Positions 13,295 through 24,707 of a DNA stretch of 64,000 nt are shown piece after piece; the first letter of the stretch is position 1, and each line of letters begins with the position of its first letter. The stretch spans positions 62,001 through 126,000 of the forward strand of contig VWZW01001252.1 in NCBI GenBank assembly GCA_013397115.1, read 5' to 3'. The notes under the pieces are model-generated. The model was not told the origin of the DNA. It made no database searches and saw nothing but the letters and a program-made list of their open reading frames with translations. This DNA comes from Edolisoma coerulescens (taxonomy: Eukaryota > Chordata > Aves > Passeriformes > Campephagidae). The position numbers were made by a program, and so were the translations under genes.

Positions 13295-16200
13295 AGGACA
13301 AAACAGACTGAAAGCTATTTCTGAGAGCAAATATAGTAAGACAGAAAAGCAGAAGTGGTTGAGTTGATGGAGCAATTTTGGTTCCCACCTACACATATGC
13401 CCACAGCTTAGCAGACAGGTACCAGGGAAAGAGAACAGCCATACTTGATGGATAAAATTGCCTTCAGTTATTCAGAAAATGAGAGAAATGAGACTAAGGC
13501 CTGTCAGCACAGATAGAGAAAAGAGACAAAGACATGTGAACGTAGATTCTTTCACTGAGTGAGATATAAGGAAAATGAAGGCCTCCCTATTTAGTCACTG
13601 CTCTTTGCTCTATTTGGTATTTTTAACTATGGTTCCTTTTTCATAGATGGTGGTAAGAAAATCTCCAAGACCAGTGGAGAGGATAGCAAAGAATACCCCT
13701 GAAGCCTGAAGTGTCACTTTTTCTTATCTGGCTTATGCTGTCCCATTGAAACATTACAGCACTGGAGTTTACAGGTGCAGAATTTGCCGTTCACAGCTTG
13801 GACACAGCATTTAAGTTCTCGTCGTCTGAATTTAGTGTACACACTCTGAGGTTAAAGTGCACCAAAGCAAAACATGGCACCTGCAGCAGAATTTCACACC
13901 AAGTTTGCACGCAGGAGATAAACCCAGGGGCCCTAAACCCTGCACAGAGCCAAGTACGATGAACTCCCTGTCACACTTTCACTGCAGCTGCGTGATCTGG
14001 GGTTCAAATCAGCGTCAGGCATTTCTGGCAAGCCTCAGCCCCTGGCTGCACGTTTGTCACTGCTCTGGTAGGGTCTGCCCTGGCACAGCTGTGTGAGCTT
14101 TGTGGCTCAGCTCACTGGGCCGACACAGGCCGTGAGAACACAAAACATCTGCGGGGAAGCAGCAGCAATTTCAGCAGCCACCTTTGCCACTGAGAGCAGA
14201 GCAGCACCATTACACACTGGGGGTCCCCAGAACTGCAGGCAAAGTCACTTCCTCTGCAAATCAGCCTTAAAAACAGCCAAAGAGAAACAAACACCGTTTA
14301 AACCCTGTTTTGCAGAACTTGGCCTGGGTCCAGGCTGCATACTGTTCCTTACAACTGTGTGGAAAAACAGTAACCTGATATTTACACCTGCGAGCTCCGT
14401 GTTTGAAAGCACGATAAAATACACGTGCAGGACATTCCTACGCATGAGCATTATACGTTTTCAAAAATGTGGTAATTACTAACAGCACAAGTATCTCTGG
14501 CCTGTCATATAAATTACCCAAATCTAAGGACATGCTGGAAACCCAACAGAAGTCAATGCAAAGCTCCCAATTTCTAGGCAAACAAAGAAAGGGGAAAAAA
14601 GGAAAAAAGCAAAGGCTTGTCAAGAGTCAGGATCAACAGCCTAAATCGGAGACCTCAAGACTCAATCCATGCAGTGGCAAAAGGATGCCTTGTGTGGGCA
14701 GGAAACAGGGAGAGGGGACACAAGAAGAAGTGTAACAGATCTGAGGAGGTATTGCTGGTTCAATGCACAAATCCATGTGTGTGGACAGGAGGGAAAGGCA
14801 ATGAGGGGTTGTGCTCCCAGTTAGGGAATTACATGTGCAACAACACACCTGAGCATTTTTTTTGGCAGCCAACAGCAGGGGGAATGAAGCTGTTATTTTG
14901 CTTGGTTCTGCTGCGTTTATGCAGTTTTTATTAGAAGCAGCACTGCATTTTATGTCAATTTATACATGGTCCAGTTGCTTAATGGTGGATCGATGTTTGC
15001 TCTTTTTCTGCTGTTCCTACTTTAATCAATAAGTTGCGGAGTAAAATATGCAAGAAATGCTCTATACAGTTAAGAATAAAACCCATGTGCCATGGTTTAC
15101 TTTCTGGGAGGCTAAAATATTACAATTAAAATACCCACTGAAGTGTCTTGGAAGAATGAAGAGTCAGTAACCATTAAAGGGACAGATTTTTCTAAAGACT
15201 TAAATCTAGAGTTTTCAGCTTCGTTCCCGTTTTCCATTTACTTTGTTATTAACAAAGTGATGGCACTTTTGAAGTAAAAATTTTTTCCTATGGTTATTTT
15301 AGAAAGTTACCCTTTCTGGACCTACATTCATAGTACATAACTCCTTCAAACACCAAAAATAGAAATGGAAAATGGAATGTAACAATTGGATTGCCACAAA
15401 ACCAAAAATACACATAGAAACCCCTTATGCTGTAGCAAACACTACTGAAAGCATATCACACCAATAGCTATGGTAAAAGAACCTAGAGTGAATTAACTGG
15501 GCAGCAACCCATTGGGAATGTCCAAGATAATTAAAAAAAAAAATAGACCCTGGTTGTTAATGATCTTTAGACAGACCAGTGCCACAGATGTCCCTGTGCA
15601 CGCACCTGTGAAGGCACCTTTTTTACAGCTCTGTTAGCTGCTCTGTAAAGAAGACATTAATTGCATCCAATGACTAATTTGCCAGGAATCTTGCTTTTTA
15701 AGACCACTGAATCAGAGCCCTGGGAATTGTATGGGATCACACACAAAAGCATTTTCAAGCCCGTCTCCAAAGCCAGCATCGTTTCAGACTGAACAGCAGG
15801 TTCATCCTCTGATCCAAGTCTGTTGCGGCGGAACAGCGCCAAACAAATGTCTGTTAATATTCTGCCAGGAAGCACGAGCGGATGGGCTCCTGCATTGCAT
15901 TAAGGCAAGTGCGCAGGTTAAGAGTTGGCCATCGGTCACGCAGCTCCCCCATTCGAGCACGAACCTCTTCACCCATCACCATGTGTTGTCAAATGCTTTT
16001 GTGCACTGCAATATTAAATACTTGTACCCTGGGGATGGGAATTGAATAGGCACAACATGGAAATTATGATGCATGCAACCATAGCCTTTAACCTATTAAC
16101 AAGTATGACCAAGATCACTTATTTGGAGCTCTCTAATCATCAAGGCAAGAAGACATCAACAGCTACTGTGTCACACTGACAGGGCCTTCAATGGCAAGTG

Positions 16201-17350
16201 TGGTTCAAAGGTCCACAGGAAATACAAAGAAGCTTTGTCTTTTGATGTAAAGAACAAAGCTACCATGTGGCACAGCATCACACATGCAATTAGTCAGGAA
16301 AGTTAATACAGTAGAAGCAGATGGTGGAACCATGTCAACATTTTTAGTGGGCACATTTCCTCTTACTCTCCAGTTGCTGTGATCTGAGGTCGGGGGAGCA
16401 GCAGGCAGATTGTTGGTAAGCTGGACCCCACCAGGGATTGACAATCCCCTTTTATCTATCCATCTGAGGTACCCCTGTGCTCCCACTTCTACTGGCATAG
16501 CTCCATCTTTGACACCTCCTCTCCACCACATCCCCACGCCACAGGGTAGCACCATTAACTTCAGTGCACACTGAGAGAAAATGAGGCAGAGAGAGTCAGT
16601 CCCCAGCCCTGGTTGTGCTGGGAGATACTGACAGGAAAAGGCATTAAAAACTCCCCTTCAGTGGCCCTTACACTGCTCATTCTGCTCCTCTCTGCAGCTC
16701 AGTGCGTTACCAAATGCTACATGAATCACACGTACAGGACACGTCACTCCGCAGGACTTTACACATTTGCAAAGAGCAACTGCTCCTTTCTCACTGCCAG
16801 CCCTGAAGCTCAGCTAACACAGGGTGGAAATGAGAGGCTTCTTGGTCACCACCAATCACACTGGACGCACAGAAAATGTAAAACCCAAACCACAAGGATC
16901 ACACAAAGAAATACAATACAGGAAACACTGCGGTTTGCGTGACTTTGAAGTTAACAGCCCTGCACAGTCTTCAAACAAAGTCTCTCTGCTGCTGTTGTCA
17001 ACCAGTTCTGCCCGATTCCCCAGCTCCATACCTCATGGATTTCAACAGCACCCAGGTGAGGATGGCAGGAGCTTTCAGCTCTGCAAGTCGTTTAATTAAA
17101 ATAAAATGAACAACCAGCAGTTAGTCAAACCGCTCGAACGCTCCAGCCACCACAGCTGCCGAATTCTGCAGCCCTCGGTCCAATCTGATTTCCTTTAAAG
17201 CTCCTGGCAACCCATTAATTAAAACACATTATTTACAGCTTCCAGGGGCTTGAAACCATGGGATGCACTTGATGGAATTCATGCAGTTACGTACAGCCAG
17301 TCCTAGTGACAGGCTCCATTCTTGCTCCTGCTCTCCCCTGCTCCCACACT

Positions 17351-17418
17351 CGGCCGTTTCCTTCCCCGTGGCTCATCCGCGCGGTGCTGTTTGCCCTGGG
17401 CCTGCCACGCCGGGATCG
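17351..17418. promoter_or_regulatory. Compact CpG cluster (possible regulatory element)
   Basis: Nine CpGs lie within 68 bp, including CGGCCG, TCCGCGCGG and CACGCCGGGATCGG. A repeat-poor AT-rich block with TTAATTAAA motifs lies 110-260 bp to the left. It may be an intronic enhancer or cryptic promoter, but no initiator or exon could be tied to it. Confidence 0.33.
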
Positions 17419-17977
17419 GCTGCCATGGAAATGAGCAGGAGGCAACAAAGGACCTGTGAGCCTCTCGCTGGAGATGGAGGAGTAGCAAGGCAATAGCACA
17501 GGAAGGCCAAGACAAAGAGAAACCAATTTGCCTGCTGCCTTTAAACACAAACAACCCTCCCTCTTTGTGCAAGGAGATGTTGATGAATTGAGTTTTCCCC
17601 TGATTTAAGAAACCAAGCCCCTTCCAGCCAAATGCAACAAAGCCATGTGGATAGAGCATCCTGCCTTTGGTTCTATGCAGCATTCCATCCGTTAGTGCTC
17701 TGTGGGGAAATGATCCCAAAGCAAACCCAGAGAAGGTGTAGTTTAATAAGCAACTCCTATGTCCCTGGTACCGCAGCATTAGCTGCAGACAGATTTCTCT
17801 GCTTTCAGAAGGAGTTTCTCTTTTTACTCCATTATTAAGCAGTCACGCTCATCAGCAATTCCGTGACTTTGCAAGAAAAAAGCAACTTAAAACATAACCT
17901 TATGAAGTATGACTGACAAGCATAACGAAGTCTCCTGTGTCTTTGAGCAGTTTTCCAGGAGTATTTGAGAAGGACTG

Positions 17978-18371
17978 AGAGCAGCCCTATCAGGGACTTG
18001 GGGGTGCTGGTGGATGAGAGGCTGGACACGACCTGGAGATGTGCACTCACAGCCCAGAAACCCAACGTGTCCTGGGCTGCATCCAAAGGAGCGTGCACTT
18101 AGATGCAAGCCTAAAAAATTAGAAATATTTATATAGTATGTAAGATATAAGGAATATAGAAGGACGTAAAGAAGATATTTTTTACATCATTGCAAAACAC
18201 CAGCACACATTGCCCAGAGAGGTGGTGAATGCCCCATCCCTGGAAACATTCAAAGTCAGGTTGGAAAGGAATCTGAGCGACCTGATCTGGTTGAAGACAT
18301 CCCTGCCCATGGCAGGGGGTTGGACTAGATGACCTTTAAAGGTCTCTTTCAACCCAACCTATTCTGTGATT
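17978..18371 (+). mobile_element. CR1 LINE 3' fragment with internal deletion
   Basis: The left part (17978-18100) encodes the end of the CR1 ORF2. One plus-strand frame reads LGVLVDERLDTTW, as in CR1 polymerases. The right part (about 18140-18371) is the 3' UTR, with GCCCAGAGAGGTGGTGAATG, then CCCCATCCCTGGAA, then CCTGCCCATGGCAGGGGGTT, ending in ATTCTGTGATT. The few hundred bases that normally join these parts are missing, and an AT-rich stretch near 18110-18180 lies at the junction. It is an old, inactive copy antisense to LRP8. Confidence 0.92.
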
Positions 18372-20290
18372 ACTTGTGTTTTATGAGAATAAAGGGAACA
18401 TAAATTTTTATGGAACCGTGAACTTTTTACTGCTTATGGAGTCCCACATGAACGCTGCTGAAAGATCAAGTACCATAAGTCCAAGACATCCATAGATACA
18501 ATCCTCCCAATGATTATTATTTCCCCCTCCTCCCCCATGTGTTTCTTACCTTTTTTTTTCCATGAGGCCAAGTAACTAATCTATGTAAAACTTCTGGAAA
18601 CCATCCAGAGAAATAAAAAGGAGAAGACTCTGTGAAAACAAACCACTATCAAAGCCTAATAGCTTTTCTCCAGCAATATAAAAGTGGATTTTGGCTTTAT
18701 TCTCCTGTGGTTCATTCACAAAAGGAAGGAAAGCAAGAAGTGGAGAAAGCATTTTTTGCACGATGCAGAAACAGCTCCACAGATTTCAGTCTGTAATTCC
18801 AAATACCCAGTGTACACCCTGCCCTCAGCTGGTGTGAGAAACTGCTTGTCTGCTCTGAAGTCACTGTAGCTACACCAATTCAGATTAGCTCTAAAAGCCT
18901 CTTTCATCAAGATGTATTGCAGTAATGCACTGACATTATTTAAGTCCAGATTTAAATGTGCTACTGAAGAGGTATTTTTCGCTGTAGAAAATCCAGAAAC
19001 TCAGGACATTGCATCAACATTTGTCTCCTGATTAAGTCTTTTGTCACTGTGATTTTCATAAGAAGAGCTATGAATGGATTTATAGGAGATAGTGACCATG
19101 AAAATGTCTCCGAGATGACTGTTTTATTATGCTTTCTTGCTTTTCTGTACTGGGTCCCTGTAGGTGATAAAAGTACCAATGCTTTCCCTCCAGGGTAGCC
19201 AGAATGAAATACCAGACACCTTTCAGCAATAAAATATAAAAAATCAGCAATACAGCTTTAGACCATTCAAAACAGGAGTCTGTAAATGCCAGGCCACTAG
19301 AGTATGTCATCCTAAACTTGCAATACTTCAGTAATTTGCTGGGTCCCCATCATTAACATACACTAAAAACATTAATCTGTGTGTACAATTTTAAGTCAAC
19401 AGGGTTTGGGGTTTTTTTAATTCTCTTTTCTATCTTTTAAATCTGTTACATCATAGATACTGGCAGTGCAGCAAGTGACCTGTAGCCTCCACTAATCAGT
19501 ACCCTCCAGAAATTAAAAAGTAGCACCAGAACCGAAAACTGAATTTCAGAGATAAGAGTTCTGCCTCCAGCAGAGGGAACAGCATCCTCCATCTCAGTAT
19601 GTCAGAAATGAAGGTACAAGTAGAGGAATCATTTTCAGATGTTCCTCCAAAGTCTTCTCTATATAGCAGCACAGGTAAGACCCTATGAAGGCCCTGGCCA
19701 CAAGGTAAAGTTAGAAGGTTTTGTCACCACCAAACACCGTCCAGCCTGGACTGGATCCCCAGGACTGGGACCGGTGAGCAATATCAGAATTAAACTTCCC
19801 CTCTGCAAATGGTTTCCAGTCACCTAAGTGTTACCAAGACAACTCTAGCACCCAGAATACAAATTACCTTTGGGGTAGCACCGTAAACTCTGAGCACTTA
19901 CCAACTCTGCATGCAAATTTAAATCACAACAACTTAAGTGACAACTGTGTAAACAGCAGAAACTATTAAACTATCACAGGAGTCAATGGTACTATAGTCA
20001 GGAAAAATGTTACTGGAGGCAGCAACAAAACCGAGCAAAAGGAGGAGGAGAGACACATTAAAAAGTTCAGCCTTGTAATTCATGAGTGCCAGGCAAGGGC
20101 TTCTCATTCCCTAGGAAACATCACTTTTTCTTTGACTTCTCCTTGTCCTGGATATCAACTATAAATTAGGCCCGATGTTGGGGCCAAACTTTACATGTAA
20201 GAAAGCCAGGCAGCTTTGGGTGCCAAGAGACACTGGTTATAAACAACCCTGGAGCTGTGCATTGCAATTTCTTTATTTCCAACAGCTGCA

Positions 20291-20330
20291 TTAAAAAAAA
20301 AGGAAAAAGAAGGGAAAAAAGAAAGAAATA
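20291..20330 (+). repeat. A-rich purine tract
   Basis: After two T bases, an almost pure A/G stretch of nearly 40 bp follows, with runs of up to nine A. It is low-complexity sequence. Confidence 0.85.
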
Positions 20331-23300
20331 TACCTTCTTTTGCCTTTGGCACTGATGTGTGAGGCATTTTTAAAATTCAGCGTTAAAGAAATGCTCTGGA
20401 TGCACAAATTGTTTTGAAAAAAATGCTGATAAACCGAGCACAGCAGTACTTACATTACTGCCCTGAAAAATGACATCAGCAAATAGCTTCAGCAAGAGTA
20501 ACTATAAGGATTTAGGTAACAGAAATAAGAAATTTAAGATCCATGACAAGCTCCGAGACTGAAACCTGAGAACAAGGGAGGGGTGGGGAAGACCAAAAGC
20601 TGCAGTCCCTATTACAGCTGAGTAACGTACAGTAGTTTTTTTATCCTTTCAGAACATTTTTTAGTGGAAAGTCCCCAGCACTTTACAACCAGGACAGTCA
20701 GAGCCAGTTCTTCAGGAGGAGACCAGTGGTGCCCTTGATTTTACGCTTCTATCAGGAGGTAACTTCAGCTTCCAAGAGCCAGGAGTGTCCCAGCCAAATT
20801 CCTTCCTCTCCAGCTGTCCTATCTTCATGCAGACTGTAACAAAAAATACCCCAAAGCCCTGCATTTTGGGGGGAGCATCCTAAACCAAATCCCTTGAGAG
20901 CAAGCAGTGGGGCAATGAGAATGACAGAAAGTGAAGTAAGTCACTCAGCTACCAGAGCATTAACAGCCACTTAAGTTGTTATTTGTTAAAAATTGATTAT
21001 TAGGCTCCATATTCCTCCAGCAAGACTCTTGAAAGATCCCTGACAGGAGGTCTGGACCCTCAGGCAGCTTTGCAGATCTCCCCCACAAATGAAAGCCAGC
21101 AGGGAAGTCCTGCTGTCCATAGCTCACATGGCTGCTTGGAAGCTGCTGAAGCGTTCACACCCCTTTATTTTGCCCTCTTACAGTGACACTTTATCAAGTG
21201 CTTGGCTACAAGAGGATTTACTGATTAAGGTATCAAGTGCAACAGCTCAACTGCACAGAGCCAAAAGCAAGGCAATGTGAGCCTGACCACTTTATTCCAT
21301 CTTTTCTTTTGCTAAGGTGAAGTCCATCCTACCAGTAAAAGGTCTCATTCTCCTGCCAGGTAAAATTACTGTCGGAAAGCCTGTATGACCAGGCAGGAGC
21401 CTGTGTTAGAGTATGAGAATTTGCCCAGTGGGACTCTCTGCAGTCACTTCAGACATTGATCATTCCACAGAAGATGACGTGGGGTACAACCTCCCATTAT
21501 TAGATCTTTCCTTGCCCAGCTGGGAGCGACTGATGAAATCCCAGAAGAGCTTATTTAAAAAAAAATCAAGAGAACCCTCTTCATGCCTGTGCATTAAAAA
21601 CCCTCCCTGCTCACCAGCCATTCCCTAAAGGCCACGTCCTGCTCTGACAGTTTTGAGACAGGAGAAGGCAGGATTTTTCCAGGACATCCTGCTTCCCACC
21701 TTGGGAGGAAGATGCTGCAACATGCACAAGCCAAAGGCACTTTTAACCCCCCCTGGAAGTGGGATAGAGCTGTGATTGGCCCTGCTTGTAAGCCAGTGGT
21801 AAGAACATGATCAACTTCAGTACCAATTAGAGTTGATGTACAAACCCATCAAACAGGCAAATAATGGTGAGACTTAACAGAATCAATTAAAATCTTCATT
21901 CTGAAAGGAAAAATAGGAAGGGCATAAAAAGTTCTTCACCATCCCCTGCCACGTGGCAGCTACAATGAACAGCCCTTAAGGAGAAGTTGTGTGATCTGGT
22001 TCATCTCATCCATCCATTACCAACTGCTTATCTTTCCAAAAGCAGAAGATGGGAATAAAAAGACCCCAATCCCTCAGGAAGCCTAAAGAAGCAAAGAACC
22101 TCAAATTACTGCTGTTAGAAATGATGTTGTTCTAATGACTCTGTCCTACAGTACTTGGCATTGGGAACTTCAATCCCAATATCTTTTCTCAGTGGTATCA
22201 TTTCTCCATTTGCTGTCTGTGTGCACATTTTTTTCCATTAGTTGCCTCTAGGAAAGGAAAGGGAACTGGTAAAGGAACACAGAGGGAACAGTCGACCTGC
22301 ACTGGGGAGGGATGGGGGAGTAACTGCACACTGGCTTTGATGTTGTTCACTTTTCTTTAGCTGTTTTTGGCAAAAGAATAAGAAAAACAATGAGTATGAA
22401 GTTAAACCCATTGCCAAGTTAATAGCACCCAGTCCCAGGTCAGATAATCACCTAACAGGTATCCCTGGACATGCATGTGGCAATTAACATGAACTGAATT
22501 ATTAGTAAGTACAGATGTCTAAAAACAACCACCAGCATCCCAAAAAGCAAACAAAAAACGCAACCAACATTAAATATGGGAAAAATACAGCCATGGAATT
22601 TAGAAAGCAGATGTTTCTCCAAATGGCCATACATTTAACAGTCCTGATCCTTGGAACTACAGCCACTGGCCAGCACTTCCCTTCTGATGGACAGTCCTTC
22701 CCGTGCCCTGCAGAAGCAGGTCACACACAGACTGACCATCCTCTGCCCTCGGCTCTCTGTTGAGAGAGGGGTGGAAGGGAGGAGTGGGCTGGCAGAATAA
22801 TCATTAGAGAAGGGAAGGGGCCTATGCACAGAGAAACACCCACTTGCAAACTTCCTTTCTTGTGAAAGAATAAATGACACAAGGATGTGAAGCTGCTAAC
22901 AGATAATAGAGCAAAGCCACTTACAATATTTTAGTAAGAAAGCTCCTGTTCTCTGCCTTGTGAAAAAAAGTTTTGTTTCTCATAGAGCTGCCTCTATTCT
23001 TTCCCTTTTTTCTTCTCAGCTCTCGGTCTGTGGCAGTTCATTATAAGATACGAACATTTCCCTTTGTTCCTGGGTCAGCCAGGTCCTGTCACACAATTCA
23101 ATTGGCAGGTGAATTTTAAATGGGTCAGAACTGATAGTAAGCTCTTAAAATGAGAATAAGCTGATTGTCCCTGGAAATAGAAAAGAACAGAGGGGACTTT
23201 CAGAGTATCTGTGTCTCCAGATAACCTTTGTTATGTAATGGAGCTGCCTTACACTGATATTTTTTTCCCCCTGCCATGGAAGTAACTATGTCAAGGCCTG

Positions 23301-24668
23301 CTAACATTGGAATAGCTGTTTATCAAGGACAAACTTGGCAAATGCACATAAAGCCTGGGAACACTGCAGAGAATCACAACCTCTGGGTCCTGCACCCAAG
23401 TCAGACCCCCTCAGGGGTCGTCCTCCTTGCATTTGCAGCACAGGGACTTCTCAGTCCCTCCCAGGCTGCTGCATGGTAAGCAAGGGCAAGGCACAGGTCT
23501 AAGGCTACAGCACTCAAAAGTGCCCAAATCCAAATGAAGGACTGCCAACAGTGACCTGTCCTGGAGAGCAAAGATGAACTGGTTTGCTGGGAGTCTCCCG
23601 AATACTAAATCTGACTCTCCCCTAAAGCCAGATGCACTGTGTACAAGTCACAAAGTTACTTTGGAGACAGATGAATTTATAAATAGTTGCTAAGAAGCTT
23701 TCAGGCTTATGCAAGTTTTCTGTGAAAACATCAAGTCCTTTGCTCACTCAGTTCAATCACAGGCTCATGAGTGAGATCAAACCCTCACTGTCCTCTCCTC
23801 AAGTCCTCCAAGGCCAAATGAAGACCAGTCACTTATATTTAAAACATAACTTATGATGGCTACTGGCTGCTTGGAGCCCACTGGTCAAAATTATGTCCTC
23901 TCAGGAAATCCTCACTGATCAAAAGCCAAGCCAGAAGCCAAAAACCTCCTCCTTCCCCAAGTCATGCTGTGCCTCCAAACACAGCCTGAAGACTTTCCTA
24001 AGGGGTTAATCTGAATTTATGTAAGCTCAAATGGAGAAACAAAATCTGGTCTCTTTTGTGTTTTAGCTGCAGTGAAACAAGGAAAGCAGAGAGCCGGAGA
24101 TCCCTGCTGTGATTGTCACAGTCCCAGTCCATTTTTCTCTGGACCAGCATTTCTACTTTGAGATCAAAATGGTTAACAAGTTTTTAAATAGCAGAACAAG
24201 AGAAAATCCACAATTATGCCAGCTTCAGGCCTGTCCTTAGAGATTTGATATTATCTAAAAACTAATAAAACCATTCACAAGAAACACATGTAACAAAATT
24301 ACAATTTGGAATAGTTTTCCCATAGTCAGCAATAGGAGACTACTTAAATTTGATTTATGTGAACACAAAATTATAAGCCTGCAGTGATATTTCCACCCTA
24401 TTCCAATCACCACCTTAAAAACTACGTATTGTTTTCTGCTCCATTTGAATTAATTCTTAAAACTGGAGGTTTATATTAGTTTTTATTAGTTGTTTCCCCT
24501 GCTATTTCTTAGTTTGATTTTACTGTACAATTTGCCACACTGCAGAGTCTTTATTCATGCAGCAAAGAGGCTGCCAGGATGAAGCTTTAAATTGTAGCTT
24601 AGTCCTTTTATTAGCCTAAATTTTTGTGATCATCTTATATAAAATCAATAAAATATTTTATAACCATG

Positions 24669-24707
24669 AAAGAAAAAAAAAGAGAGGGGAAAAAAAAAAA
24701 GAAACCA
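24669..24707 (+). repeat. A-rich purine tract
   Basis: Two long A runs are separated by AGAGAGGGGA, giving an almost unbroken purine stretch of nearly 40 bp. Confidence 0.88.

Larger units (their letters stand above)
5639..17977. other. Non-coding stretch between the first two CR1 copies
   Basis: I recognise no gene here. The stretch has GC-richer parts at about 6710-7030, 10520-10760 and 17300-17480, where several frames stay open on both strands, which is composition rather than coding. It contains CpG clusters at 7816-7903 and 17351-17418, an imperfect tandem duplication at 13221-13294, and AT-rich blocks with TTAATTAA cores at about 7455-7650 and 17085-17240. Confidence 0.6.

Noticed and set aside
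13714..13851. A minus-strand open stretch rich in cysteine (KFCTCKLQCCN).
   Set aside because: It is only about 46 codons, lacks a good acceptor and matches no cysteine-rich domain I know. The Cys spacing does not fit LDL class A or EGF.
14000..14020. GGGGTTCAAATC resembling a tRNA T-arm or MIR SINE.
   Set aside because: No cloverleaf arms or upstream box A were found, and the flanks do not follow the MIR consensus.
14868..14886. A CTCF-like ACAGCAGGGGGAA word.
   Set aside because: It lacks the GCGC end of the CTCF core, and such partial matches are common.
16205..16555. A minus frame containing PVEVGAQGYL, reminiscent of a motif seen downstream of the polymerase in some LINE families.
   Set aside because: Only about ten residues are similar and nothing on either side fits a LINE, so it is probably coincidence.
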